From the NCBI GenBank assembly GCA_030427805.1, contig JAUICP010000005.1, positions 124,001 to 188,000 of the forward strand: a DNA stretch of 64,000 bases, given 5' to 3'. Below the pieces are notes generated by a model, which was not told the DNA's origin, searched no databases, and saw only the letters and a program-made list of their open reading frames with translations. A program made the translations under genes and the position numbers. Positions within the stretch are counted from its first letter, which is position 1, and each line of letters begins with the position of its first letter. Shown here in pieces: positions 47,379-57,222 of the stretch. The stretch comes from Bdellovibrionia bacterium. Its GTDB lineage: Bacteria; Bdellovibrionota; Bdellovibrionia; Bdellovibrionales; JAGQZY01.

Positions 47379-47633
47379 CGTTCTTTATAACTTCGTTACA
47401 TCGTCGTCGCTGTACGCCTATGTACAGCTTCCTCCTCGTGCCTCGTTATAAAGAACGTTCCATGACCGAAGACTTCGTTACATCGTCGTCGCTGTACGCC
47501 TATGTACAGCTTCCTCCTCGTGCCTCGTTATAAAGAACGTTCCACGACCGAAGACTTCGTTACATCGTCGTCGCTGTACGCCTATGTACAGCTTCCTCCT
47601 CGTGCCTCGTTATAAAGAACGTTCCACGGCCGA
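47377..47633. repeat. Three tandem 82-bp repeats with internal hairpin, preceded by a 15-bp arm inverted relative to the unit end
   Basis: Units start at 47390, 47472 and 47554 (ACTTCGTTACATCGTCGTCGCTGTACGCCTATGTACAGCTTCCTCCTCGTGCCTCGTTATAAAGAACGTTCCA(T/C)G(A/G)CCGAAG); AACGTTCTTTATAAC (47377-47391) is the exact reverse complement of GTTATAAAGAACGTT (47445-47459). Confidence 0.97.
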
Positions 47634-47649
47634 CAGCATTTTCGCTGTA

Positions 47650-48864
47650 CTAATTTTTTTGTAGGCTGGCTCGCTTGGCTTCAAGTAATATGGGCAACAT
47701 CTGTCCGCCAGGAAGCTTCTTATTGTTTGCATAAATCGTCGGAGTTCCGAGAACGCCGACCTCTTTACCCAGTTTCGCTTGATTGCGAATGAGTTCATGG
47801 GTGTCTTCTGATTCGTAGCAGGACTTAAGTTTATCGCCGTCTAATCCCAAGTCAGCAATCATCTCGGTCATTTTGTTTTCGACAATCTCTTTGGTCGCGA
47901 AGGTTCCTTGCCGAGAAAAAATCCATTCGTGGGCATCCCAGCCTTTATCTTGTTCAGAGGCACAATGGGCAAGGTAAGCCAAACCACAAGAAGATCCCGA
48001 GCTCTGCGGAATCGCTTCGTTGCAAGCGCCGTCTAAGGGGAAGGCCTGGAATTCAAGGCGAACATCTGGGTTTGCTTGAACAAATGCTTTAAGAGTTGGT
48101 GCCGCGTTTTTACAGTGACCACAGCGAAAATCAGCAAATTCCACAAGGGTCATTACGGCTTTATCTTTATCGGCTCCTAGAGATAGGGGCGATAAGGTTG
48201 CAATATCTTTTACAGAGTTTGTTTTCCATTCCTGAATGCTCGCTTCAATAATTGAGGAAGCTCCCGAACCAAGAAACTGCTTATTGTAGACCTTGCTGAA
48301 GAGAAAGCTGAAAGCGAGAGTCACGACCGCAAGGATAATTCCAGGTTGAAGGACTTGGAAGTTTAACGGTGAAAGAGCGAGTAATTTGTCCTCTTTCATA
48401 TACATCCACGCAGCAATTAAAGTGATAATTGAAAGGCCATAGGCGACCATACAAAATGGGCAAATGGAGTCTAATTGAGTAAAGGTTATGGCTGCCATTA
48501 CGATTGAGGTCAGGAAGATGACCAAGGTGGTGCCAAATATAGCGTTTCTAAAGCCCGGTTTGTTATTTTCACCGAAAAATCGAAAGGCGTAAAGGAGAGT
48601 GAGAAGCGCTAAGAAGAAGTTCATAAAGCCGCCGAGCATGGCCAGAGGAATTCCAAATAACTCCGAGTAGGAGCTGGCAGCGGCGACATCGCAGTTGAGT
48701 TTTTCGCCGATATTGCAAAGGCTATCGCCTCCCAATTGCCCGGCTTTAACTTTGTAATGGTGAATGGTTAGGTAGCCGTGGACAGCCGCTGCGCCCAAAG
48801 TCGAAAGAATAAGTACTAATAGACCAGGACCTTTAAGAGAATTTTCCTTAACTTCACTAGACAT
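47650..48864 (-). CDS. VKOR-family membrane protein fused to DsbA-like thioredoxin domain
   Basis: VKOR: GGDSLCNIGEKLNCDVAAASSYSELFGIPLAMLG, DSICPFCMVAYGLS; thioredoxin: VEFADFRCGHCKNAAPTL, GVLGTPTIYANNKKLPGG. Confidence 0.92.
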   Translation of the reverse strand: MSSEVKENSLKGPGLLVLILSTLGAAAVHGYLTIHHYKVKAGQLGGDSLCNIGEKLNCDVAAASSYSELFGIPLAMLGGFMNFFLALLTLLYAFRFFGENNKPGFRNAIFGTTLVIFLTSIVMAAITFTQLDSICPFCMVAYGLSIITLIAAWMYMKEDKLLALSPLNFQVLQPGIILAVVTLAFSFLFSKVYNKQFLGSGASSIIEASIQEWKTNSVKDIATLSPLSLGADKDKAVMTLVEFADFRCGHCKNAAPTLKAFVQANPDVRLEFQAFPLDGACNEAIPQSSGSSCGLAYLAHCASEQDKGWDAHEWIFSRQGTFATKEIVENKMTEMIADLGLDGDKLKSCYESEDTHELIRNQAKLGKEVGVLGTPTIYANNKKLPGGQMLPILLEAKRASLQKN

Positions 48865-48958
48865 TGTTGAATCTCCATTATTTTTTGCAAATCATGACTA
48901 CAATATCACCAACAATAGCCATAGGATAGAAGAATAATTCAATGCCATAGGGTGAATT

Positions 48959-50575
48959 TTGAGAATGAAGCTTCCCTCGGATCCTAAGTGGGTTAAATCT
49001 CGCCAAAGGCTCCTCCATCAGATTAAGCAGCAAATCAAAATCCGATACGGGCAGGATACATCCTGGATTGGCGCTTACCAGAAAGAATATTTACGGGATT
49101 TTTACAGACCGTGGCGCGTCTCTAATAAGTCAGAACTCATGGAGCAAATTCAGTCTTCGGATATTGTATTTGGTGGTGACTTTCACCCGTTCTCACAGGC
49201 CCAAAGGACTCATCTTAAAATTCTTCGATCATTGCCTGCACGGCAGAAAGTTGTGCTCGCCTTAGAAATTTTCCCGGCCAGAGAGCAAGAACAAATTGAT
49301 CGATTCGCTCGCGATGAGATCAGTGAAGCGGAGTTCCTTGAAAAAATCTCCTGGGAAGAGAATTGGGGATTTCCCTGGGAGAGTTACCGTCCAATTTTGG
49401 AGTTGGCAAAAAAAAGAGGCTTTACGATCATTGGGCTCCATCCAGAGAACCACCCAGAAAATCCAAAGAACTTCGATTCGTTTGCAAGTCGTATCCTTAA
49501 AAAAGTTTATCATCAGACGAGTGATCTGATTTACGTTCTCGCCGGCGACTTTCACGTCGGGAGAAACCACCTTCCAAAGTCGTTTTTGAACCATTTTAGA
49601 GGGGATCGCCCCAAGGAGGTCATCCTTTACTTGAACTCCGAGCGCACTTACTTCCAGCTCGCTCGACGGGGGATGGAAACGCAAATTGATGTCGTTAAGT
49701 TTAGTCGTCGTCACTTCTGTGTGATGGGTTCACCACCTTGGGTAAAATGGCAAAGTTATCTTATGTACTTAGAGGAAAACTATGATGTGGATCTCGAAGA
49801 AGATTTCGATGAATCCATCGATTACCTGGATCACGTTTCTTCTTTGATACGACTGATTGGGAGGGATCTGGGGGTCGAGGTGAAGACAGACCGGCTTCAA
49901 GTTTTCACTCCAGAAAGCCACAACATAGAAAGCGTTATTAAAACCTACCTTGAAAAAGATCAGGCCGCTTTGGCCCAAGAGCTTCTTGAAACAAACCGAA
50001 GTTTCTTTTTACCCAATGCAGGAATTATTGTTCTTGCGCAAACGTCACTCAATCATGCAGCAGGTCTGGCTGGACAATACGTCCATGCCCAATTATGCCG
50101 AAGAAAAAACCTAATGTGGGCAATGCCCAATGACTTTAACGCTTTGATTTGGATTGAAGCTGTCGGTTTTTTTGTGTCTAAGCTAATAAATCATAAAAGG
50201 CATGCGCAAACTCTCACTGACTTAAAGGATCAACTTGAAGTCATGCATCCGAAAGATCGGGGTCGGGATTCCTTGCTTTTGGCTCTAGACCAAAGAATGA
50301 AGGAATTAGTTACAATTTACGAAGATGTTTCCATCGAAACCAGCTACAAACCTAGCGATCTAGCTAGTTACGTCGAAGCGGCTCGTTTTCTTGGCGGAAT
50401 GATGGGCGAAAGGCTGTATTTGGCTTATCGTTCTCGTAGGCTTAAGAGAACAGATGTGATAAAATGGATGAGTAAAAATCCCGAAAGAAAAGGATTTCAG
50501 GGCTTTTACGAGGAAGCCTTAAAGAAGTTAGAGAGTTTTAAACCTCAGACAAAAAGTCGTAAGGAAAGACTTTAA
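48959..50575 (+). CDS. ChaN-like (haem-binding uptake, Tiki superfamily) protein with extended C-terminal region
   Basis: SDIVFGGDFHPFSQAQRTHLKILRSL, VVLALEIFPAREQEQIDRF, LIYVLAGDFHVGRNHLP. Confidence 0.75.
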   Translation: MRMKLPSDPKWVKSRQRLLHQIKQQIKIRYGQDTSWIGAYQKEYLRDFYRPWRVSNKSELMEQIQSSDIVFGGDFHPFSQAQRTHLKILRSLPARQKVVLALEIFPAREQEQIDRFARDEISEAEFLEKISWEENWGFPWESYRPILELAKKRGFTIIGLHPENHPENPKNFDSFASRILKKVYHQTSDLIYVLAGDFHVGRNHLPKSFLNHFRGDRPKEVILYLNSERTYFQLARRGMETQIDVVKFSRRHFCVMGSPPWVKWQSYLMYLEENYDVDLEEDFDESIDYLDHVSSLIRLIGRDLGVEVKTDRLQVFTPESHNIESVIKTYLEKDQAALAQELLETNRSFFLPNAGIIVLAQTSLNHAAGLAGQYVHAQLCRRKNLMWAMPNDFNALIWIEAVGFFVSKLINHKRHAQTLTDLKDQLEVMHPKDRGRDSLLLALDQRMKELVTIYEDVSIETSYKPSDLASYVEAARFLGGMMGERLYLAYRSRRLKRTDVIKWMSKNPERKGFQGFYEEALKKLESFKPQTKSRKERL

Positions 50576-53482
50576 ATGTCAAAGTGGTATTACAGTAAAG
50601 ATGGCCAAGCCGTGGGCCCTGTCGATGAGAATTTCATTAAGGATGAAATTCGTGCGGGTCGTTTGACCTTAATCGACCTCGTGTTTCTAAAGGGCGATAA
50701 TAAGTGGAAGCCGATCAGTGAGTTTTCTGAGCTCGCAGAACTGACAAAAACTTCAATTACATTAAAAAACGAAGACGATGAAAAAGAGCGGGAATGGGTT
50801 GTTTTAAAGAAACAACTCGGGGCCGGGCAAAATCAGTACGATCAAATTGGTCCCTTTACAATGGCCGAAGTCATTGAAAAATTGAATGCTGGAGAAATCA
50901 AGTACGCCGATCACATTTGGCGAACTGGATTTAAAAAATGGGTACGAATTGGCCACCTCCCTGAGTTCGATCGACGTGAATCGGGTCGAGAATCGAACCT
51001 TTTAGAGGTTCCTGTTCCCGAAGACGTCCATTCCTTGGGTGACGTCGCTGTCGATGAAGTCGATTTTTCCGAAAACATTTTAAAAGTCGAAAAAGAGGAT
51101 CCCTTCGCCGAAGAAGAAGCTCCCCCAGAAGCACGAGGGGAGGATTTAGCAAAACCTTCTCTCGCTGATATTCCTGGGTTTGATGAAATTGACGAATTCG
51201 AAATGGACCTCGACGATTCAGTCGAAGAGGATTCAGAAAGCGAGATGGATCTTTCGGCTGTGAGGTCTGATGACTCGATCGCGGTGGACGATTTTGCCGT
51301 GCAAGAAGAAGTTAAATTATCTGACCTCGGTTCGACCGATGAATTAGAGCCCCTGTCGATGACAGGGAGTGAGCCGGCCAGTGAATTGGAAATTCCCCTC
51401 GATGAAGGCGGCAAAACGGCGAGTGTCCTCAGTGAAGATCACTTGGTAGGGGGTCCCTCTCTCAATGATGTTGAAGAAGAGGTGAGTGGCCTCGCCGAAG
51501 AAACTGTGAACATGAGCCCATCAGAATTAATGGGAGATGATTTTACGGGATCGGTCCATGTCGATGACCACGTTCAAGATCCTCTACAGGCGGGACCACA
51601 GGTGCCAGAACCAGTCGATCCAGTAGAACCGGAAGAGCCTGAAGAAGTCAGCCCAGAGAGGGAAGAGCGGGCCGAGGCGGCAACCGAAGTTGTCCAAGCT
51701 CCACAGGATCAGCGGGTTGATGAGGTCAATGTCGATCGAAAAAAACAACTCAGCGATTCCTTTGTTGATATTCCCAATGAAACGGGAACGGGATCAGTTA
51801 CGAGTGACTTTAAAAAACCTCTTGAGAAATCCTATACCGCTATCGAAGAGGAAATTGACGCCCTCAATAGTGAAAATTCGGCTGAAGGCGCTGGAGAAGG
51901 GGGGCTTGGTACAGTAGAACCAAGCCAATTTGATATCTCCCTTTCTGATATTGAAGAGGAGCTGGAAAAATCCTCGCCCAAAAAAGTATCTTTGGATGAT
52001 GATGACGATACTGTTCAACTTCAGGATCCCCAACCAGATAACCTAGTGCCCAAGCAGTCCAAAAGGGCCCAGAATCTTTCGGATGAATTTAATAGGCCCG
52101 ACCCAGAGAACTTAGCGAGCAATCTCGATGAAAAGTCTGAAGAAGATTCTGAAGATCAAGGGTTTTTTGATGACCAGGAAGAGTCCGTTGGAGTCTTTGG
52201 CGTCGATGCTGAATCAGAAGGCGAAGAGAGCGAGTTCAATAGCTTTGACGAGAAGACATTCTCTTCATCTGAGCCCATTCAAGATCAAGATGTTTCAAAA
52301 GTTATTACCATTGAAGAAGTTAAAGAAAAGAAGCCCGAAGAGACCGAGACATATAAAAAGAAAAAGCCTTTCGATATCAACAAATTCTTCGTGCCTTTAG
52401 CGCTATTAGCCATCGTCGGATTAGTGGGTTTCGGTTTATTTATTAGCTATCCAAAGTGGAAAACCTACGTAGAGAACTTTGATCCCTTTGGCAAAATCGG
52501 CGACATCCCCAATATTGAAATCGACAATAGTGACGACCCAGAGTTTACGGAAAACCAGATTCCAGATCCTCCAGATACATTTGAACAGGACCCAGAAAAC
52601 TATCCTGAAGAGGTCACCGAGAATCAAAATGGTGAGCCCCTAGATCCGAGAGAGGACCCAGTCGAGCCTCGGAATGTGGATCCTCAGCCGAAAAATACAC
52701 CGGCTGTCGTTGCCCAAGAAACTCCAAAACCTCGGCCCACAGCCAAGCCACGGCCAGCCCGCAAGGCAAGTCGGTTGAGTCTGGCAGGGCAGTCCTTGAG
52801 CTCTTCAAATGCGCGGCTTAAAGTCACCAGCAATGCCTCTCCGGGGGCATCGATAACGATTCTGGCAAAGGGACAGTCCGGCCGGATTCTTGATCGAATT
52901 AGTTACTATCGAAAATTGACGCGAAAAGCAGATAAAAGTGGCAACTTGAGCTTGAGCTTGAAAGAAATCGGAGCACCCATCGGGTCTTTGGTTTTTGAGG
53001 TTTCGGTGGATTCCCTCGATCGCAGAATAGAAATTTTTCACGGCAGAAAGAACAACGATTTTAATAAAAAACTCCGCGCCCATTTGAAGGAGATATCCCT
53101 GACTCAACAGTCACAGAAGAAGGCCCTGATCTACACATCCAGAGGTCTCGAGGCCTTAACAGGGAGGCTCATACGCAATGCAAGTCGCCTTCGGGGGCAA
53201 CCCAGTGCCTGGAATCGATTTTATCGTCAGTGGAAAATTGATCGCTCCAAAAGCTTATTGCCCCAATTTAAAAAGGCACTACGAGCCCCGCGTCAGAAGC
53301 AGGCTTACCCAGATCTCATTGCGGAGCTCAATGGAGCTTATAAAGATTTAATAAAAGAGGCCCAGGATTTGGACTCAAGCATCCGTTCGAAACGGACCAT
53401 GGCAAGTCGCGGCAGTCTTCAAGTTCAACAGCGCTTTGCTGCCATCAAACAGAGTGCACTCAACCTATCGAACTATCGATAG
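50576..53482 (+). CDS. Large membrane protein with two N-terminal GYF_2 domains, acidic linker, TM and periplasmic C-terminus
   Basis: WYYSKDGQAVGPVDENFIKDEIRAGRLTLIDLVFLKGDNKWKPISEF; second copy YDQIGPFTMAEVIEKLNAGEIKYADHIWRTGFKKWVRI; TM FFVPLALLAIVGLVGFGLFISY. Confidence 0.8.
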   Translation: MSKWYYSKDGQAVGPVDENFIKDEIRAGRLTLIDLVFLKGDNKWKPISEFSELAELTKTSITLKNEDDEKEREWVVLKKQLGAGQNQYDQIGPFTMAEVIEKLNAGEIKYADHIWRTGFKKWVRIGHLPEFDRRESGRESNLLEVPVPEDVHSLGDVAVDEVDFSENILKVEKEDPFAEEEAPPEARGEDLAKPSLADIPGFDEIDEFEMDLDDSVEEDSESEMDLSAVRSDDSIAVDDFAVQEEVKLSDLGSTDELEPLSMTGSEPASELEIPLDEGGKTASVLSEDHLVGGPSLNDVEEEVSGLAEETVNMSPSELMGDDFTGSVHVDDHVQDPLQAGPQVPEPVDPVEPEEPEEVSPEREERAEAATEVVQAPQDQRVDEVNVDRKKQLSDSFVDIPNETGTGSVTSDFKKPLEKSYTAIEEEIDALNSENSAEGAGEGGLGTVEPSQFDISLSDIEEELEKSSPKKVSLDDDDDTVQLQDPQPDNLVPKQSKRAQNLSDEFNRPDPENLASNLDEKSEEDSEDQGFFDDQEESVGVFGVDAESEGEESEFNSFDEKTFSSSEPIQDQDVSKVITIEEVKEKKPEETETYKKKKPFDINKFFVPLALLAIVGLVGFGLFISYPKWKTYVENFDPFGKIGDIPNIEIDNSDDPEFTENQIPDPPDTFEQDPENYPEEVTENQNGEPLDPREDPVEPRNVDPQPKNTPAVVAQETPKPRPTAKPRPARKASRLSLAGQSLSSSNARLKVTSNASPGASITILAKGQSGRILDRISYYRKLTRKADKSGNLSLSLKEIGAPIGSLVFEVSVDSLDRRIEIFHGRKNNDFNKKLRAHLKEISLTQQSQKKALIYTSRGLEALTGRLIRNASRLRGQPSAWNRFYRQWKIDRSKSLLPQFKKALRAPRQKQAYPDLIAELNGAYKDLIKEAQDLDSSIRSKRTMASRGSLQVQQRFAAIKQSALNLSNYR

Positions 53483-53488
53483 CCCTAA

Positions 53489-53761
53489 TTATTTCACAAT
53501 TTCTTTAAAATCTTTGCCAGGTCGAAATTTTGGCACTTTGGTGGACGGAATACTCACCTTGGTTCCAGTTTTTGGGTTGTGGCCAGTACGGGCCGCACGT
53601 TGAGCTCGACTAAAAGTTCCAAATCCCACGAGCTTTACATCATCGCCCTTAGAAACAGCTGATTGAATAATTTTGATCGTCGCATCGATTACAGCTTCAG
53701 ATTGAACCTTGGTCAGTTTAGTCGTCTTAGCTACTCGTTCCACCAATTGCGCTTTATTCAC
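53489..53761 (-). CDS. hup: HU-family DNA-binding protein
   Basis: MNKAQLVERVAKTTKLTKVQSEAVIDATIKIIQSAVSKGDDVKLVGFGTFSRAQRAARTGHNPKTG. Confidence 0.95.
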   Translation of the reverse strand: MNKAQLVERVAKTTKLTKVQSEAVIDATIKIIQSAVSKGDDVKLVGFGTFSRAQRAARTGHNPKTGTKVSIPSTKVPKFRPGKDFKEIVK

Positions 53762-53975
53762 TACTCACTCCGCTCAAAAACTAGATGTAGATTAATAATT
53801 AAAGGCCCCCAAATTTTCAAGCCATTTTAAAAAAATAAACAGATTTAATTTTTTTCTTGGAGACGTATCAGAATGAAACTGATGTCATTTTGTTTTCATC
53901 TCCTCCTTTTTTCTTGACCTGTCATAAGGTCCGGATTTCTCAATAAGTTTTCTCGGGCTACCGATAACAATAAAG

Positions 53976-54665
53976 ATGAGTACTCAGTTCTATGTCACCT
54001 ATATACTATGCATTACTGCTGGAATGACCTATTTCTATAGTGTCATAAAAGACCATTATTCGGGGAAGCACACCCTGCAGGCTCAGGTCGAATTTTTGCA
54101 GAGTAAATACGACAAAGAGAAATTAAAAAATTACATCCTCTCCAGCGACTTTGAAGAGTACCGACAGATGGTCGCCGAAAACATTGAGTCACCCTTGTTG
54201 AAGCAAAAGAAATCTCCGGAAAAGGGATACCCTTTGCGGACCCTGGCGAGTCTTTCGGTTCGTTTTCCACCCATGGTAGTCGGTCCCTCTCCCGCTTCAG
54301 AACTGATGCGCGAAGGGAAAGAGTTGTTTTCTTATGGCGACTATGAGCAGGCTAAAAATTCCTTTGAAAAAGTCGTAAATCTTCACGACGGATCTGTTCA
54401 TAGCATTGAAGCTCACTTCCTTTTAGCCGAAAGTTTTTTTCAAATGGAAAACTATGAGGCTTGTATCGACTTTGTTAACAAAATGGTGATTCACTTTCCG
54501 GAACACGAGTTAACAGGTTTTGGTTTAATGAGATTGGCCGCCATTTTCGAGATCCGAGAGCGGGGAGAAGAGGCCGCTAAAATCTATCGAACGATTCTTA
54601 AAAATTACGAAAGTAACGACCTGAAGTTAGAGGCGAGAAGTTATCTCTCACGAGTGGAGACTTAG
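53976..54665 (+). CDS. Membrane-anchored TPR-repeat protein
   Basis: N-terminal TM; GKELFSYGDYEQAKNSFEKVVNLHDGSVHSIEAHFLLAESFFQMENYEACIDFVNKMV. Confidence 0.75.
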   Translation: MSTQFYVTYILCITAGMTYFYSVIKDHYSGKHTLQAQVEFLQSKYDKEKLKNYILSSDFEEYRQMVAENIESPLLKQKKSPEKGYPLRTLASLSVRFPPMVVGPSPASELMREGKELFSYGDYEQAKNSFEKVVNLHDGSVHSIEAHFLLAESFFQMENYEACIDFVNKMVIHFPEHELTGFGLMRLAAIFEIRERGEEAAKIYRTILKNYESNDLKLEARSYLSRVET

Positions 54666-55444
54666 TGAAATACTTGAGGCCTCTCTTCGCTTTTGTCTTT
54701 TTCTTTAGCCTCGAAGTCAGAGTCAAGGCCCATGAAAGTAGTTTAACCTTTGGTGAAGCGGCTCCCGTGAGTCTGATTCCAGAGGATTGTTTGTTAAATC
54801 AAGAATATCCCTGTTCTTTTCTAACAGCAGACCATGCTCGATTTAGCTATTTCCTTTCTGGCAAGGCAAAGATCGTCTCCCTAGAGGAGACGAGTCTCAG
54901 TATTATCTCAGAAGATCAGATTAAACTAATGAGCGGGGCAATTTTTATCGATGCCCACAGAGAGTTGTTGATTAAGACTAATTACGGATTTGCGAAGATT
55001 CCTAAAGGTCAGGCCTGGGTCTATGCGGATCGAGACCGTTTTTATTTCGAGGCCGTGAACCGAAAATTAAAGGTTTATGGTCGGGGTTTTGATCGGCCCT
55101 TTACTCTCGATCCAGGTCAAGTTGTTTGGCTGGGTCCAGTGGATCAAACATTCAAAGCTGATTCGGCCCTTCCGACACCGATAAACCTCAGTGACTTTAC
55201 CAAAAGAATGGCCAAAATTAATGATTTGAGTAAAGAGGAATTCACACTGTATATTCAAGAATTTGCAAAAACTTGGAAGATCACAAGTCAAAAAACGGTA
55301 GCGATTCACAAGCACCTTTTACAGCGACAAATTGCCAGTGACCAGGACCTCTCAAAAAAGCGAAAACGGCAAAGAGCCCTCCAGATGCGGGAAGACCGCC
55401 GTTTGCGCAAGCTCTTTTATCAGAAGAACTTTCTCGACCATTGA
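54665..55444 (+). CDS. Exported FecR-like protein
   Basis: Signal peptide; ALIF-type beta-rich region (LSGKAKIVSLEETSLSIISEDQIKLMSGAIFIDAHRELLIKTNYGFAKIPKGQAWVYAD...LDPGQVVWLG); 1-nt overlap with TPR gene. Confidence 0.5.
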   Translation: MKYLRPLFAFVFFFSLEVRVKAHESSLTFGEAAPVSLIPEDCLLNQEYPCSFLTADHARFSYFLSGKAKIVSLEETSLSIISEDQIKLMSGAIFIDAHRELLIKTNYGFAKIPKGQAWVYADRDRFYFEAVNRKLKVYGRGFDRPFTLDPGQVVWLGPVDQTFKADSALPTPINLSDFTKRMAKINDLSKEEFTLYIQEFAKTWKITSQKTVAIHKHLLQRQIASDQDLSKKRKRQRALQMREDRRLRKLFYQKNFLDH

Positions 55445-55559
55445 TCTTAAGACTAACTGCTTGATTTATCTCTTATGACATTAATCGATCATATGCGGAA
55501 AGTCCTTGTGCTATTATATAGATAGGACAGGATGTCCAGAAATAAGTCATGGAGGGCTT

Positions 55560-57221
55560 ATGTCGAGTATTTCTTCATCTGATCGAAGTAATTCTGACGA
55601 GAAACTTCGCCAATCGAGAGAACTCTATAAAGAGCGCGAAGAAGAGTTGGTTAAAAAGCACCGGCGCGAGTTAAAGCGCATTAATCAAGCGCATGCGGAT
55701 TCTCTTGAAAAAATGCGACAATCTACTGATGATCGTTTAGCCCAACTTCGGGAAAAATCGCAAAAAGCTTTGTCCCGTCAAGACATGGAATACCAAAAAG
55801 ACATCAACGAGCTTAAAAGTTTTTATGAAACTCGTTTAAGAAAATCAAATTCAGAAAGTTTTGATCGCGAGAGAAATCTCATCATGCAAGGTCGTCAGCA
55901 GAAGCAAGCTTTGGAGCAAAAGCATGAGTACCGTATAGATAAGCTGCGAGAAGATCATGCGAAGACCATGGACAATAAAGATCGTCAACTGGCGGATCTC
56001 AGCGTTCGCAATAAGAATGAACACCAAAAGGGGTTTAAAGAGCTTCGACAAAAGCTTTCCGAAGCACATAATGAAGAACTTTCTATAGTTCAGTCAGACA
56101 AGAGAGCAAAGGTCAACAGTCTGCGTAAAGACTATGATCGCCTGAGAACTGAAAAAGATCGCAACATTGAACGTCTCGAAGAAAAATACGCTCAAGACAC
56201 AGGGGATCTTCGCAAAAGTCAGTTTGAAATGCTCAGAGAAAAAGATGAGAACTATCAAAACCTCTTAGAGTACCAGCGCAAAGAGTTTCAAAAGTCTTTG
56301 AGCGATAACCGAAAAGAGTACGCCGAGCTCCAAGAGGAGCAAAGTCAAAAAAACAAAGATGCTCAAATGGGCTTAGCGAAGGATGTTTCCGATCGCACTA
56401 ATGGACGAATTAGCAGTTTAGAGAGATCTTTACGCGATTCTGAAAGAGAGAAGGTTCAGCAGCGAATCAACATGAATCGAGCCAAAGCGTCCGAGGTCAA
56501 TAACTTAAAATCTGCTATGAAGGCCAATATCGATGCCCTTCAAGAAGAGAAAACTCAAATCGTAGCCGCGAACACCAAGGACAACGCAAAAAAGTTCCAA
56601 GAGATTCGTGAAGAAGGTCAGCAGCATATAAATGAAACCAATCGTTTCTACCTCAATAAGGTTGCCGACATGGAGGCGAGGCAGCGGGTTAAAGATATCA
56701 AGAGTGATTTGAAGTACGACACCGATATGAACAAGCTGAGAAGCGAAGAGAAATCCCGTAAAGAAGTTCTCAGGCAGGCTCATCTAACTGAGCAGGAGCG
56801 TTTAAAAGACAATTACGATCGCTCTAAAGAGGTTCTCAAGCAAAATCACGCCCAGGCTCTTGATGAAATCCAAAGATCCAATCAAATGGAAAAAGAAGAA
56901 TTGATTTCGAGTTTGCAGAAACGGGTTTCTGAAATCAGTCAGAAACAGAATGAGCAAATGACCAAACTTCATCAGAAGTACCAAGAACAAATAGTTAAAA
57001 TCCAAGATGATCATAAAAAAGAGATTAGACAGCTCGAGGATTATCATAAGCGCACGGCGGCGACACGGACGCGTCAGACTGAGCAACAAAAAGAAGCTCG
57101 AGAGTTGAAATTTAAGGCTCAAGCTGATGATATGAAGATGGCTCACAAAGAACAAATTGATCGAATCCAAGCAAGACATAGGGAAGAGCTAGAAAGTCTC
57201 ATCAACAGAAGAAGATCATAA
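55560..57221 (+). CDS. Very long coiled-coil protein
   Basis: ~550 aa of highly charged heptad-like sequence (REEELVKKHRRELKRINQAHADSLEKMRQS...) with almost no prolines. Confidence 0.8.
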   Translation: MSSISSSDRSNSDEKLRQSRELYKEREEELVKKHRRELKRINQAHADSLEKMRQSTDDRLAQLREKSQKALSRQDMEYQKDINELKSFYETRLRKSNSESFDRERNLIMQGRQQKQALEQKHEYRIDKLREDHAKTMDNKDRQLADLSVRNKNEHQKGFKELRQKLSEAHNEELSIVQSDKRAKVNSLRKDYDRLRTEKDRNIERLEEKYAQDTGDLRKSQFEMLREKDENYQNLLEYQRKEFQKSLSDNRKEYAELQEEQSQKNKDAQMGLAKDVSDRTNGRISSLERSLRDSEREKVQQRINMNRAKASEVNNLKSAMKANIDALQEEKTQIVAANTKDNAKKFQEIREEGQQHINETNRFYLNKVADMEARQRVKDIKSDLKYDTDMNKLRSEEKSRKEVLRQAHLTEQERLKDNYDRSKEVLKQNHAQALDEIQRSNQMEKEELISSLQKRVSEISQKQNEQMTKLHQKYQEQIVKIQDDHKKEIRQLEDYHKRTAATRTRQTEQQKEARELKFKAQADDMKMAHKEQIDRIQARHREELESLINRRRS

Positions 57222-57222
57222 T

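Noticed and set aside
47312-47533. ORF of 73 aa over the repeat block
   Set aside because: The frame simply runs through the tandem repeat and the end of another gene; composition follows the repeat, so it is not a credible protein.
47377-47633. Possible CRISPR array
   Set aside because: The 82-bp units are directly contiguous with no unique spacers and there are no cas genes; this is a tandem repeat or palindromic element.
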